This document shows positions 50,549 through 58,087 of a stretch of 58,870 nucleotides of DNA, piece by piece. The position numbers and the translations under genes are program-made. The stretch is taken from NCBI RefSeq assembly GCF_025567095.1, contig NZ_JAOQJH010000023.1; one strand, written 5' to 3'. The notes beneath the pieces are model-generated. The model saw only the letters and a program-made list of their open reading frames with translations. It did no database searches and was not told the DNA's origin. How positions within the stretch are numbered: position 1 is the first letter of the stretch; every line of letters begins with the position of its first letter. This stretch comes from Anthropogastromicrobium aceti (GTDB lineage: Bacteria; Bacillota; Clostridia; Lachnospirales; Lachnospiraceae).

Positions 50549-53500
50549 TTATAATAACACATACAGTTCCTTGGCTGCCTCACGGTTTCGAATCGCTTTG
50601 GCGCATTCTGCCTTCCACTGGTCGTAATTTTCCTTTCGTTCAAGTTCAATCAGCTTCTGAATCTCGCCGTAAATGCTGCCCTCTCTGCAATAGCACGAGG
50701 ATGGATCAAGAAGTACTTCCTTAACCTCTTTTTCCTCATCGCCATCACCACAGCGCACACTTATCTGCACCATCTCATCTGGGAAGAGGAACACACCAGC
50801 TGTATAGATACCCGGATAAATTTCCTGCATCTCATATGTAACCTTCTTTCCCCTTGGAATCAGCTCACCGCGCAGCCATACATGACAATCTGGTGTACCA
50901 TTCCACTGCACAATAATGCGTCCTTCCATCTGATGCGGCAGCTCAATTATATCTTTAAGACCATGGAAGCATTTCATATAAATACCCTTTGCACAATAGG
51001 CATATAATAACTGCTCACATAAGTGTCTGCTTTTTTCTGACAGCTCTTTTTGTCTGCTGTACTGCTGCAGAATAGCAAGTGAAAAAACTTCTGGAAGATC
51101 CTGCTGCTCTATTAAAAGCTGCTCTAATGTATCCTGCATTTCCTGTGAAAGCACACTTTCCTTCATCAAGCTTTCGTGGCAGCGTACCACAAGCACTGCG
51201 CGGTCAAGCTTTCCAGATACACAATGTGACTTCTTGCTAATCTCATAAGCTTCCTCTAAATGATCAATTTTGCCTGTAAAAAGCATCTGTGTTACAACAC
51301 GCGCTGCCAGATCTTTACTGTCTGCCTTTGCATCATATGCTGCGCATAAAAGATTATACATATCCTGTGTTGGTCCAACATAATGCATACAAAGATAACG
51401 AAGAAGTGTCTCATGAACCTGCTCTGCCTGAAGAAGACGCACACAAAGCGTTATAAGAGTTTCGCTGTACTCGTATAATGTCTCTGTAATACGGCGCACT
51501 GTCATCTTTAATAAGAGATCTGGACTAATGCCATCACTTCCATATGCGCTGACATATTCAAATGCTTCCTTGCTGTAGCCGCGAAGTATACATAGCTCAA
51601 TCAGATAAACGCGTGTCTTTTTCGTCAGCTCACCAGGATTAAGTGATACCAGCCATGCGTCAAGCTCTCTTGTCTGTTCCTCATGGAAATAGCAATACTC
51701 AACCATACGCTCTGTCAGCACATGCTTAAAGGAACGTGTAACCTCTGCTTTTTCAAGAAGCTGCTTTGCAAGCTGCAGATTTTCCTGATTTGCAAAAGGC
51801 TTTGTATAAAAATCATCAGACTCCTTAATCATAAGCATAAGCTGCTCTGGAACTTTTTGTCTGCAGACAGCAGCTAGTTCCTCACGATACATAAGAAGTA
51901 CTGTTTTCATATCTGGATCAGCATATCTGTTTCCATATGCATCCTCAAAAAGAATCGCTGCATCATTAGCATAAACAGGAATGCAAACCTCGCCACCGTT
52001 TATGCGCACACTCTGCTCTGGGCGAAGCTGCGCATAATGTACAACAACCTTTTTTGCGTAAGGAAGTGTTGTTGTAATCTGTTTTGAAAATAAAAGAGTT
52101 GTAAGCACATGACCTAGATTTTCATCAATAAGGCTTGGACTAAGCCAGTTGTCATAAAGCGGTACAAGCTTCGCATTGATGCGTCCATCTAAGAGCTGGC
52201 GAATCGCAAACTCATCCATCTGCGGCTCATATGCCTGATACATATCAGATTCCTTTGGAAAATGCTCCAAAATATATGTATAAAGATTCAATCTTGTATG
52301 ATTATCCAAATCATTCTTAAATGAATAATATAAAAGAATGCTATTTGGAAGTTCACGATCTAAAATCTGATCACATATTGAAGTCATAAACGCATCATTA
52401 AGTCCTGTCAGATTAATCTCCTGTGCAATGCCTAGCTCAAACCAATAAGCATATGCAGGTGAAGTTTTTCCCATGCGAATCAGTGCTGAACAAATCAATG
52501 TCAGTACCTGCTTGTCTTTGCAGCTGCGATACATTCGCTTCATTACATGATATAAAAGCTGCGCATTTTCAATACCTGCAAGAGGAAGTGTTAAATACTG
52601 CTTTGCAAGTGCCGCAGTCAGACATGAATAGCGAAGCATATATGATAAAAGCTGAATCCAAAATTCTCCTGTACGTCTGATTTCATCTGGATTTTCCCTG
52701 CAGATTTTTGCTGCATACGCATAGATAATAGGCTTTGCACCGTAAATGCGATACAAACGTTCACACTGTCTTAGCTTTTCAGCATCACTTAAATCACGCT
52801 CTGTCATAAGCCATACAAGAGAAGCGACAAGACTGTCTGTCTGCTTTTGCAATTCAAGTGCAGCTAACGCTGCCTCCTTTTTATCATGCTCCTTCTTTGT
52901 AAGCTCCCACTGTAAATAAAGCGTCATAAGATATTCTTCCTGCTGACGTTTTGTGCTGATGCGTGTCAAATTTGAACTATACCAGGCAAGAAGCTTCTTT
53001 GCTTCATCTATACGTTCCTGCTTAGCAAGCAGCCATACACGGTACAAAAAAAGACCTGAACTAGCCGGATATTTCTTCATATTTTCTTCCAGACACTGAT
53101 CCATCTGTGAAAAAATCTCTGTTTCTTCGTGGCTCTCATTTAAATATGCAAGAAGAAGATGATACAGATAACGTACAACTGCCTTTGACGGCCTGCCATC
53201 TGAACGCAGTGCATTCTTTGTGTTTTTTCCTTTATAATCGCGATTGACCTGAATACAAACTTCTAGTGTCTGCATTGGTGTTTCGATCTGCACATGCGCT
53301 GTATTACGCCCATTATGCATCTTCGCTACATCTGCAAATGCTGTCAGTACACCTTGCTGATTTGAAAAATCGCGCGATGTAATCTTTTTTTGAGGAAAAA
53401 TAAGCCATGGCACATCTGCCTTGATTTGTGCCGCAAACCATCCCCATGTACTTGCTGTCACCACAAGCTCAATGCCATCCTGCGGCAGCTCCTCCTCGGT

Positions 53501-54103
53501 AAATGACAGCGTCTTGGCCTGTACTGTAAGCTGCACTGGCTTCTTTAACTCCATAGCAACAGCAAAGGCTTCCAATGCCTGATGCTCAGAACTTCCTTCA
53601 AGAAGTCCTTCGTAGAGAGCCGTGCGCTGTACCTGATCCTTCATAAAATCAAGCTCTTTAAATTTGTCTGATACAAATAGGTGACGTGCCTGTGACGGAT
53701 TTTCCAGATAAAAAGCACCAAATTCTGTAAGTGTATGCGGCATTGCCTTTTGGCCTGACGCTTCACCTACACTATAATGGTACTCAATCTTTTGCTCACC
53801 TGCATTGCCAACCACAACGACTGCACCAGTAATCTCATCGCCTGATTTTAAATCAATTGTGTTAATCTCAAACAAGACAGCTGCACTCTGACCAGCCGCC
53901 TGCTTTGTTTCTATTTTTACTCTTTCATTTGTTGAGTAGAAAAAGCCTTTAAAGGGTACTCTGTTTCGTACCCGGATCACAAGTTCTTTATTCTGCACAG
54001 TACCGGCTTCCACTCTTCCCTCCAGATATGCCGGTGAAAAATCCAGCTCTGGCTTTTTTACCAGCACCTCTCCGGCTGCCAACTGTTCGATCCGCTCCTT
54101 CAA
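50549..54103 (-). CDS. Very large helical-repeat protein (DUF5717-type)
   Basis: 1184 residues, no signal or membrane segment. The N-terminal 300 residues look like beta-sandwich domains (ELVIRVRNRVPFKGFFYSTN; WGWFAAQIKADVPWLIFPQKKI), the latter recalling the substrate-facing domains of large surface or chaperone-like proteins. Residues 310-1060 are helical repeats (TPR/HEAT-like). The end (VTYEMQEIYPGIYTAGVFLF onward) is another beta domain. I associate it with DUF5717, always found with the smaller actin-like partner. First gene of the operon that ends in valS. Function unknown. Confidence 0.75.
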   Translation of the reverse strand: MKERIEQLAAGEVLVKKPELDFSPAYLEGRVEAGTVQNKELVIRVRNRVPFKGFFYSTNERVKIETKQAAGQSAAVLFEINTIDLKSGDEITGAVVVVGNAGEQKIEYHYSVGEASGQKAMPHTLTEFGAFYLENPSQARHLFVSDKFKELDFMKDQVQRTALYEGLLEGSSEHQALEAFAVAMELKKPVQLTVQAKTLSFTEEELPQDGIELVVTASTWGWFAAQIKADVPWLIFPQKKITSRDFSNQQGVLTAFADVAKMHNGRNTAHVQIETPMQTLEVCIQVNRDYKGKNTKNALRSDGRPSKAVVRYLYHLLLAYLNESHEETEIFSQMDQCLEENMKKYPASSGLFLYRVWLLAKQERIDEAKKLLAWYSSNLTRISTKRQQEEYLMTLYLQWELTKKEHDKKEAALAALELQKQTDSLVASLVWLMTERDLSDAEKLRQCERLYRIYGAKPIIYAYAAKICRENPDEIRRTGEFWIQLLSYMLRYSCLTAALAKQYLTLPLAGIENAQLLYHVMKRMYRSCKDKQVLTLICSALIRMGKTSPAYAYWFELGIAQEINLTGLNDAFMTSICDQILDRELPNSILLYYSFKNDLDNHTRLNLYTYILEHFPKESDMYQAYEPQMDEFAIRQLLDGRINAKLVPLYDNWLSPSLIDENLGHVLTTLLFSKQITTTLPYAKKVVVHYAQLRPEQSVRINGGEVCIPVYANDAAILFEDAYGNRYADPDMKTVLLMYREELAAVCRQKVPEQLMLMIKESDDFYTKPFANQENLQLAKQLLEKAEVTRSFKHVLTERMVEYCYFHEEQTRELDAWLVSLNPGELTKKTRVYLIELCILRGYSKEAFEYVSAYGSDGISPDLLLKMTVRRITETLYEYSETLITLCVRLLQAEQVHETLLRYLCMHYVGPTQDMYNLLCAAYDAKADSKDLAARVVTQMLFTGKIDHLEEAYEISKKSHCVSGKLDRAVLVVRCHESLMKESVLSQEMQDTLEQLLIEQQDLPEVFSLAILQQYSRQKELSEKSRHLCEQLLYAYCAKGIYMKCFHGLKDIIELPHQMEGRIIVQWNGTPDCHVWLRGELIPRGKKVTYEMQEIYPGIYTAGVFLFPDEMVQISVRCGDGDEEKEVKEVLLDPSSCYCREGSIYGEIQKLIELERKENYDQWKAECAKAIRNREAAKELYVLL

Positions 54104-54322
54104 CCTTTTCTCCTCCTTCTCGTTTTCTTGTTTTTTCTGCCAGTATTTCTTCTAGCTTTAATTCTTAATTGTTCTGATAAGTGCAAATCCCTATTTTGCA
54201 CATATGTTGTATTATTCTATCGCAAATGCGAGTAACAATCAAGCATTTCTATTGATTTTTTTGTCACGCAGTCTTTTTTTGTCATATCTTATATCAAGTA
54301 CAAAGCACGCAAAGGAGTCTCT

Positions 54323-54592
54323 ATGGACTACAATGGAAATAGAACCTGCATCCAACGCGGGAATTATCATAGAATGGCAGCAAACTGCTCTTGCGAAAAT
54401 CGCACTTCTCCTGTTGAAGTAAACATTCCAAGCCGCCCTGTCGGAATCTCTTATGTGACGGTACAGACCTTTGGCGATATTTATCCGCCGCAAAAGGCTC
54501 TGAACGTTGGAACAGTCTTTGCCGCCCTCGATTATCCCTTCACATCCACCTGCTGCTTTTCTAAGCGCATGAAAGGAGGCGCGTATGAATAA
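54323..54592 (+). CDS. cotJA: Spore coat associated protein CotJA
   Basis: 89 residues with the family signature PSRPVGISYVTVQTFGDIYP and ALNVGTVFAALDYPF. Assembles CotJC into the spore coat. AAAGGAG is 6 bases before the ATG. A CATATCTT at 54283-54290 could be a sigma-E -10 element, as expected for a mother-cell coat operon, but the -35 is not clear. Overlaps cotJB by 8 bases. Confidence 0.92.
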   Translation: MDYNGNRTCIQRGNYHRMAANCSCENRTSPVEVNIPSRPVGISYVTVQTFGDIYPPQKALNVGTVFAALDYPFTSTCCFSKRMKGGAYE

Positions 54593-54824
54593 CCGTAATG
54601 TCTATATGCATGGTTTTGTCTGCGATGATGCTGCTCTCTTTTTGGATACTCATCCTGACTGTCCTCATGCACGTCGTCTATATCAGGAAAACGCCGCACA
54701 ATATAATCAGGCACGAAAACAGTATGCTGCTTCCGGCAAACCGCTTTTTCGTACTGATGCCGTATCTGACCGCGGTTGGAGCTGGACTGATGAACCATGG
54801 CCATGGGAAGGAGGTAACTGCTAA
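54585..54824 (+). CDS. cotJB: Spore coat protein CotJB
   Basis: 79 residues. DDAALFLDTHPDCPHARRLY and WSWTDEPWPWEGG are diagnostic of CotJB. The start lies inside the end of cotJA behind AAAGGAGG, and the stop shares bases with the cotJC start (TAATG). Coat-assembly partner of the other two. Confidence 0.93.
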   Translation: MNNRNVYMHGFVCDDAALFLDTHPDCPHARRLYQENAAQYNQARKQYAASGKPLFRTDAVSDRGWSWTDEPWPWEGGNC

Positions 54825-55429
54825 TGTGGGTTTATGAAAAGCGTCTTCAATATCCTGTTAATATCACACAGACAAATGCCAAGCTTGCCCAGGTAATTAT
54901 CTCTCAGTTTGGCGGACCTGACGGAGAACTCGCTGCCTCCCAGCGCTATCTTTCACAGCGCTATACAATGCCAGACGGTATGACAAAAGGACTGTTAAAT
55001 GATATTGGAACAGAGGAACTTGCCCATATTGAAATCGTCTGCGCGATTATCTATCAGCTGACAAAAAATCTTTCTGTAGAAGAAATTAAGGCTTCTGGTT
55101 TTGATAAATATTATGTTGATCATACGCTCGGCATCTGGCCTCAGGCTGCTGGCGGTATCCCATTTAATGCCTGCGTTTTTCAGGTCAAGGGTGACCCCAT
55201 CACTGATCTGACGGAAGACCTCGCTGCTGAACAAAAAGCACGCTCCACCTACGATAATATCCTGCGCTTAATAAGCGATCCGGAAATTTGTGATCCTATT
55301 CGTTTCCTGCGCCAACGCGAAATTGTCCACTTCCAGCGTTTCGGTGAAGCACTCGTCCATGTTCAAGAGGGCCTTCCGAAAAATGTTTATGCTTATAATC
55401 CAGCATTTGATAATAAAAAACACTGCTAA
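54824..55429 (+). CDS. cotJC: Spore coat manganese catalase CotJC
   Basis: 201 residues. Di-manganese catalase of the outer spore layers. Metal-ligand helices are visible: GPDGELAASQRYLSQR (Glu), NDIGTEELAHIEIV (Glu, His) and the later DLAAEQKARSTYDNIL and REIVHFQRFGEAL pairs. Last gene of cotJABC; AAGGAGG precedes the ATG. Confidence 0.95.
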   Translation: MWVYEKRLQYPVNITQTNAKLAQVIISQFGGPDGELAASQRYLSQRYTMPDGMTKGLLNDIGTEELAHIEIVCAIIYQLTKNLSVEEIKASGFDKYYVDHTLGIWPQAAGGIPFNACVFQVKGDPITDLTEDLAAEQKARSTYDNILRLISDPEICDPIRFLRQREIVHFQRFGEALVHVQEGLPKNVYAYNPAFDNKKHC

Positions 55430-55435
55430 GATCAT

Positions 55436-55470
55436 AAAAATCCCTCCAAACCCTAAACGGGCTTGGAGGG
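55436..55470 (-). terminator. Terminator after the MerR/KTR gene pair
   Basis: Minus strand stem CCCTCCAAGCCC / GGGTTTGGAGGG followed by TTTTTATG. It overlaps the last codons of the truncated KTR frame. It lies just after cotJC, which shows no terminator of its own in the plus direction. Confidence 0.8.
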
Positions 55471-55560
55471 CTGTGCTGCCAAATTTAGCTTTGTATCTTT
55501 TCGTATCTGTACTCTTGTTTTGTTGCCGCAGATGGGGCATAGTATCCATTTGGCGTTCAT
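55453..55560 (-). pseudogene. Truncated cysteine-rich KTR protein
   Basis: A 35-codon frame starting NAKWILCPICGNKTRVQIRKD matches the first half of the Cys-rich KTR proteins carried by Tn916-like conjugative elements, which normally continue with a second Cys pair. Here the frame runs into the terminator and stops after the first C-x2-C, so the zinc site is incomplete. It lies 9 bases after the MerR gene on the same strand. Confidence 0.65.
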
Positions 55561-55569
55561 ATTCAAACT

Positions 55570-56298
55570 TTACTTATCACAATAAATGGAAATTGCATCT
55601 CTTACAAATTCCGCTGTTCCTTCTCCGCCAAAACAGTCAATGTTTTTCTTAAAACGGTCATCGCAGACATACATCTCGCCCAATTCTTTTAAAATATCAT
55701 TGCTGCAAGTGTAGAAGTTTTCATTTATATAGGCTTGCAAAGCAACTACTTTTTCTTGAACAGCCTTATCTGTAGGAGGCAATTGTTTCATCGCTCCTAA
55801 CTCAGTGAACAACGACATAATCTCATTGGCAAATTTAAGATAGTTGTGTTCACTGTCAGAAACAGCTCGTTGTTCATACTCTTGATACGCTTTAGAATTT
55901 CCCCATTTTGACTTGACTTCCGCCTTGTATTGTTCAATTTCTTTCGCATCAAAAACTTCAAAATTCATTATCTTTACTCCTTTAGTTTGAATTTCACGGG
56001 CAAAGGAAATAAGCTCACCTATATGCTTATATTGCAATTCCAACAGTTTGATTTGCTGCGCCACTGCTTCTTCTTGATTAAAATTAGGACTATCAAGAAT
56101 TTCTTTAATTTCCTTTAGAGGAAATTGCAATTCCCGAAACAACAGAATGTTTTGCAAACGACTAAGGGCCGTATCGTCATACATTCGGTAGCCTGCATCA
56201 GTTACTTTTGTAGGCTCTAAAAGACCAATGGCATCATAATAGTGCAGTGTGCGCACACTAACACCTGCGAGTTTGCTAACCTCTTTTACTGTTCGCAT
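55570..56298 (-). CDS. MerR-family regulator with TipAS-type ligand domain
   Basis: 242 residues from ATG 56298 (RTVKEVSKLAGVSVRTLHYYD), with AAAGGAG 8 bases upstream. N-terminal winged helix and coiled coil (about 1-105) are standard MerR; the C-terminal 130 residues (YEQRAVSDSEHNYLKFANEIMSLF) resemble the TipAS antibiotic-binding domain. Such proteins activate their own promoter on binding peptide antibiotics; the promoter at 56326-56356 has the long 19-base spacer that MerR activators need. The neighbouring KTR remnant suggests arrival with a conjugative element. Confidence 0.9.
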   Translation of the reverse strand: MRTVKEVSKLAGVSVRTLHYYDAIGLLEPTKVTDAGYRMYDDTALSRLQNILLFRELQFPLKEIKEILDSPNFNQEEAVAQQIKLLELQYKHIGELISFAREIQTKGVKIMNFEVFDAKEIEQYKAEVKSKWGNSKAYQEYEQRAVSDSEHNYLKFANEIMSLFTELGAMKQLPPTDKAVQEKVVALQAYINENFYTCSNDILKELGEMYVCDDRFKKNIDCFGGEGTAEFVRDAISIYCDK

Positions 56299-56325
56299 AT
56301 TTATCACTCCTTTCCGTGTAATATC

Positions 56326-56356
56326 ATTCTAAACTATAACGCAGCGTCAGAGTCAA
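56326..56356 (-). promoter_or_regulatory. MerR-type promoter with 19-base spacer and dyad
   Basis: Minus strand TTGACT (56351-56356), 19-base spacer with the dyad CTGACGCTGCGTTATAG, then TAGAAT (56326-56331). The overlong spacer is typical of promoters untwisted by MerR-family activators. Confidence 0.85.
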
Positions 56357-56677
56357 TAGGTTTTTAAATATTTTGTTGCCTTGACATTTTAATTGGATGC
56401 TTTTTCCTGGTGCTACTTTCCGTGCATCTGACAAGTTCGGACACATAACATGTGTTATAGCAGATATTCATGTAAAAAATCAATAGTTTTTTTGTTTTCA
56501 GTCTTGGTGGGGCACTTGTTTGTCTATTTAAAAACTTTTATCATTACTTGACGCGCGTACTAACACGTGCTAACATAATTCTATAGTAGAGATTTTTTTA
56601 CTTCAATAATTGACGCTTATAAAAGCTTGTCCATATCGAAATCATCTGTAAATTTATCTATTAACCGATAAATAACT
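56357..56677. other. AT-rich gene-free region
   Basis: No gene or clear RNA is seen. ACACATAACATGTGTTATAG near 56450 is a partial palindrome. The DUF4160 operon promoter follows. Confidence 0.4.
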
Positions 56678-56706
56678 TTGCAGTTTTTAATTGAATATTG
56701 CATAAT
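56678..56706 (+). promoter_or_regulatory. Promoter of the DUF4160/DUF2442 operon
   Basis: TTGCAG (56678-56683), 17-base spacer, CATAAT (56701-56706). Confidence 0.5.
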
Positions 56707-56719
56707 GAAAGGAACAAAA

Positions 56720-56776
56720 ATGCCAGAATTCGATTTTAAAACTCGAAAGGAGAATGATAATGCCCGAACTAAGTAG
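56720..56776 (+). other. Possible 18-codon leader frame overlapping the DUF4160 start
   Basis: ATG 56720 has its own GAAAGGA ribosome site; the frame encodes MPEFDFKTRKENDNARTK and stops 14 bases past the DUF4160 start. It contains the DUF4160 ribosome site, so its translation would affect that gene. It may be a leader peptide or chance. Confidence 0.3.
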
Positions 56777-57026
56777 ATTTCAAGGAATGGTTATCAAAAT
56801 GCTTTTTAATGATACCGTTCAGCACAACAAGCCACACGTCCATGTTTCATATGGAGAGTATAAGGCTTCTGTTGGTATTGACGGTGAACTTCTCGCTGGT
56901 TCACTGCCTCAAAAACAATTTAAAATGTTGGTTGGATGGCTAGCCCTTCATGAGGAAGAAGCCTATGCTGCCTGGAACAAAGCTGTCAGAGGTGAGCATT
57001 TTGATAAGATCACCCCTCTGCAATAA
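56760..57026 (+). CDS. DUF4160-family protein
   Basis: 88 residues from ATG 56760 (PELSRFQGMVIKMLFND), with AAAGGAG 7 bases upstream; an ATG two codons earlier is less well placed. The pattern FQGMVIKMLFND...HNKPHVHVSYGEY and the later GSLPQKQFKMLVGWL are the DUF4160 signature with its conserved His pair. DUF4160 genes commonly sit directly before DUF2442 genes, as here, in small units resembling toxin-antitoxin pairs. Biochemical role unknown. Confidence 0.85.
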   Translation: MPELSRFQGMVIKMLFNDTVQHNKPHVHVSYGEYKASVGIDGELLAGSLPQKQFKMLVGWLALHEEEAYAAWNKAVRGEHFDKITPLQ

Positions 57027-57042
57027 AGAATGGAGGTATCCT

Positions 57043-57339
57043 ATGTTTGTATTAAATGGAATTGTATACGCAAGCGAAAAAAGAAACGACATTGAAGTTA
57101 TTTCCGTAAAGCCGTTGGATGATATGATTATGATTCTCACATTTTCAACTGGAGAGCAGCGTCTTTTTGATGCTACAATATTGACTGGATCTGCTTTCCT
57201 TCCGCTTAAAGACGATAACATTTTTAAAAATTGCAAGGTTATTGATGGTGCCGTTACATGGATGGATGAGGAAATTGACTGCGCACCAGAATTTATGTAC
57301 GAAAACAGTTTTGCTTATCCCAGTTCTCAAACTGCTTAA
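57043..57339 (+). CDS. DUF2442-family protein
   Basis: 98 residues from ATG 57043, preceded by TGGAGG. The core VISVKPLDDMIMILTFSTGEQRLFD is the DUF2442 fold start (V-x-P-x-x-x-Y/M-x-L-x-V-x-F-x-x-G-E-x-R-x-F-D), followed by FKNCKVIDGAVTW. Family members resemble NikA-like DNA-binding or antitoxin domains. Seventeen bases after the DUF4160 gene. Likely its functional partner. Confidence 0.85.
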   Translation: MFVLNGIVYASEKRNDIEVISVKPLDDMIMILTFSTGEQRLFDATILTGSAFLPLKDDNIFKNCKVIDGAVTWMDEEIDCAPEFMYENSFAYPSSQTA

Positions 57340-57365
57340 AACAAATGATAGAAAGGATTTTTGAA

Positions 57366-57596
57366 ATGAACCCAGCTAAAATATTTCAGTTAAAGGCTTC
57401 CTGGGACCGCTTTGCAGCAGCCCACCCGAAGTTTCCGCTTTTTTTACGTGCTGTCTCTGACGGTAACGTCATGCAGGAAGGCACTATTGCCGAAATTACT
57501 ATTACAACAGCTGACGGACGCAAATATGAAACAAATTTAAAGCTTACAGCAAATGATCTGCAGCTTTTTGATGATGTCCGTCAGATAGTAAAATAA
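57366..57596 (+). CDS. Small conserved protein co-transcribed with DUF4160/DUF2442
   Basis: 76 residues from ATG 57366 (NPAKIFQLKASWDRFAAAHP), with AAAGGA upstream; an earlier in-frame ATG at 57345 is poorly placed. One predicted helix then a small beta-sheet (GTIAEITITTADGRKYETNLKL). No family recognised with certainty. Twenty-six bases after the DUF2442 gene and followed by the operon's terminator, so it is the third member of the unit. Confidence 0.75.
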   Translation: MNPAKIFQLKASWDRFAAAHPKFPLFLRAVSDGNVMQEGTIAEITITTADGRKYETNLKLTANDLQLFDDVRQIVK

Positions 57597-57599
57597 AAA

Positions 57600-57646
57600 A
57601 ATTCAACGGTCTGCTGTTTATTTGAGCAAAGGCCGTTGAATTTTTT
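57600..57646 (+). terminator. Terminator of the DUF4160 operon
   Basis: Arms AATTCAACGGTC-like and GGCCGTTGAATT pair over about 11 bases, followed by TTTTTTATTT. It starts four bases after the last stop. Confidence 0.9.
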
Positions 57647-57705
57647 ATTTATCGAAATGTCACATCAAACTCCATTAGAAAAAACAACGAATTAATTGAT
57701 ATCAT

Positions 57706-57857
57706 TTACATGAATCGAAGCACATCCTCTGCCGTCTTTCTTGTCGGTGCATCTGGTGTGAATTTTTCATATCCAGCAGCAAGTAACACTGCAACTTCCT
57801 CGGTCTGTGGAATTCCAAGCTTTTCCTGAATATACGCTGCGTCATAGATACCAAGCC
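57706..57857 (-). pseudogene. Nitroreductase-like gene remnant (C-terminal 50 codons)
   Basis: The minus frame ending at 57706 reads GIYDAAYIQEKLGIPQTEEV, then AVLLAAGYEKFTPDAPTRKT and AEDVLRFM. This matches the end of nitroreductase-family flavoproteins (short G-IP-x-E-x-V-A-x-L-x-x-GY segment). The frame is lost at about 57857, where sequence changes to the TnpB element's end. The gene was therefore cut by the element or by a deletion next to it. Confidence 0.65.
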
Positions 57858-58087
57858 TGACTTAACCCAGCGGCAAGCCACTGTGGTTCCATTGACGGAG
57901 TTCTAGTGCCTGCGTACATCGCAAGGACTTTGGCAGACACATCTGTTCCGGAGCAACAAAACTCGCGAACAAGCAGTCCTACGACCACATTTGTGTCGAT
58001 TCGATGGAACTGAATCTTCACATTCGCGTTCTCTGGGCCACAAGATCTCCCAGATGGATACTAAGTCAAATACCCGGGGCTATGAAA
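57858..58087 (-). other. Element 3' region after the second tnpB (probable omega-RNA region)
   Basis: No gene. Carries TAGAACTCCGTCA (57893-57905, minus) shared with the left element, and the stem CAGTGGC-tt-GCCGCTG (57871-57886 region) close to the nitroreductase junction, as expected for an element right end. The likely guide-encoding flank would be the nitroreductase remnant. Confidence 0.5.

Noticed and set aside
54260..54290. Sigma-E promoter for cotJABC
   Set aside because: CATATCTT could be a -10, but no matching -35 at the right distance is convincing.
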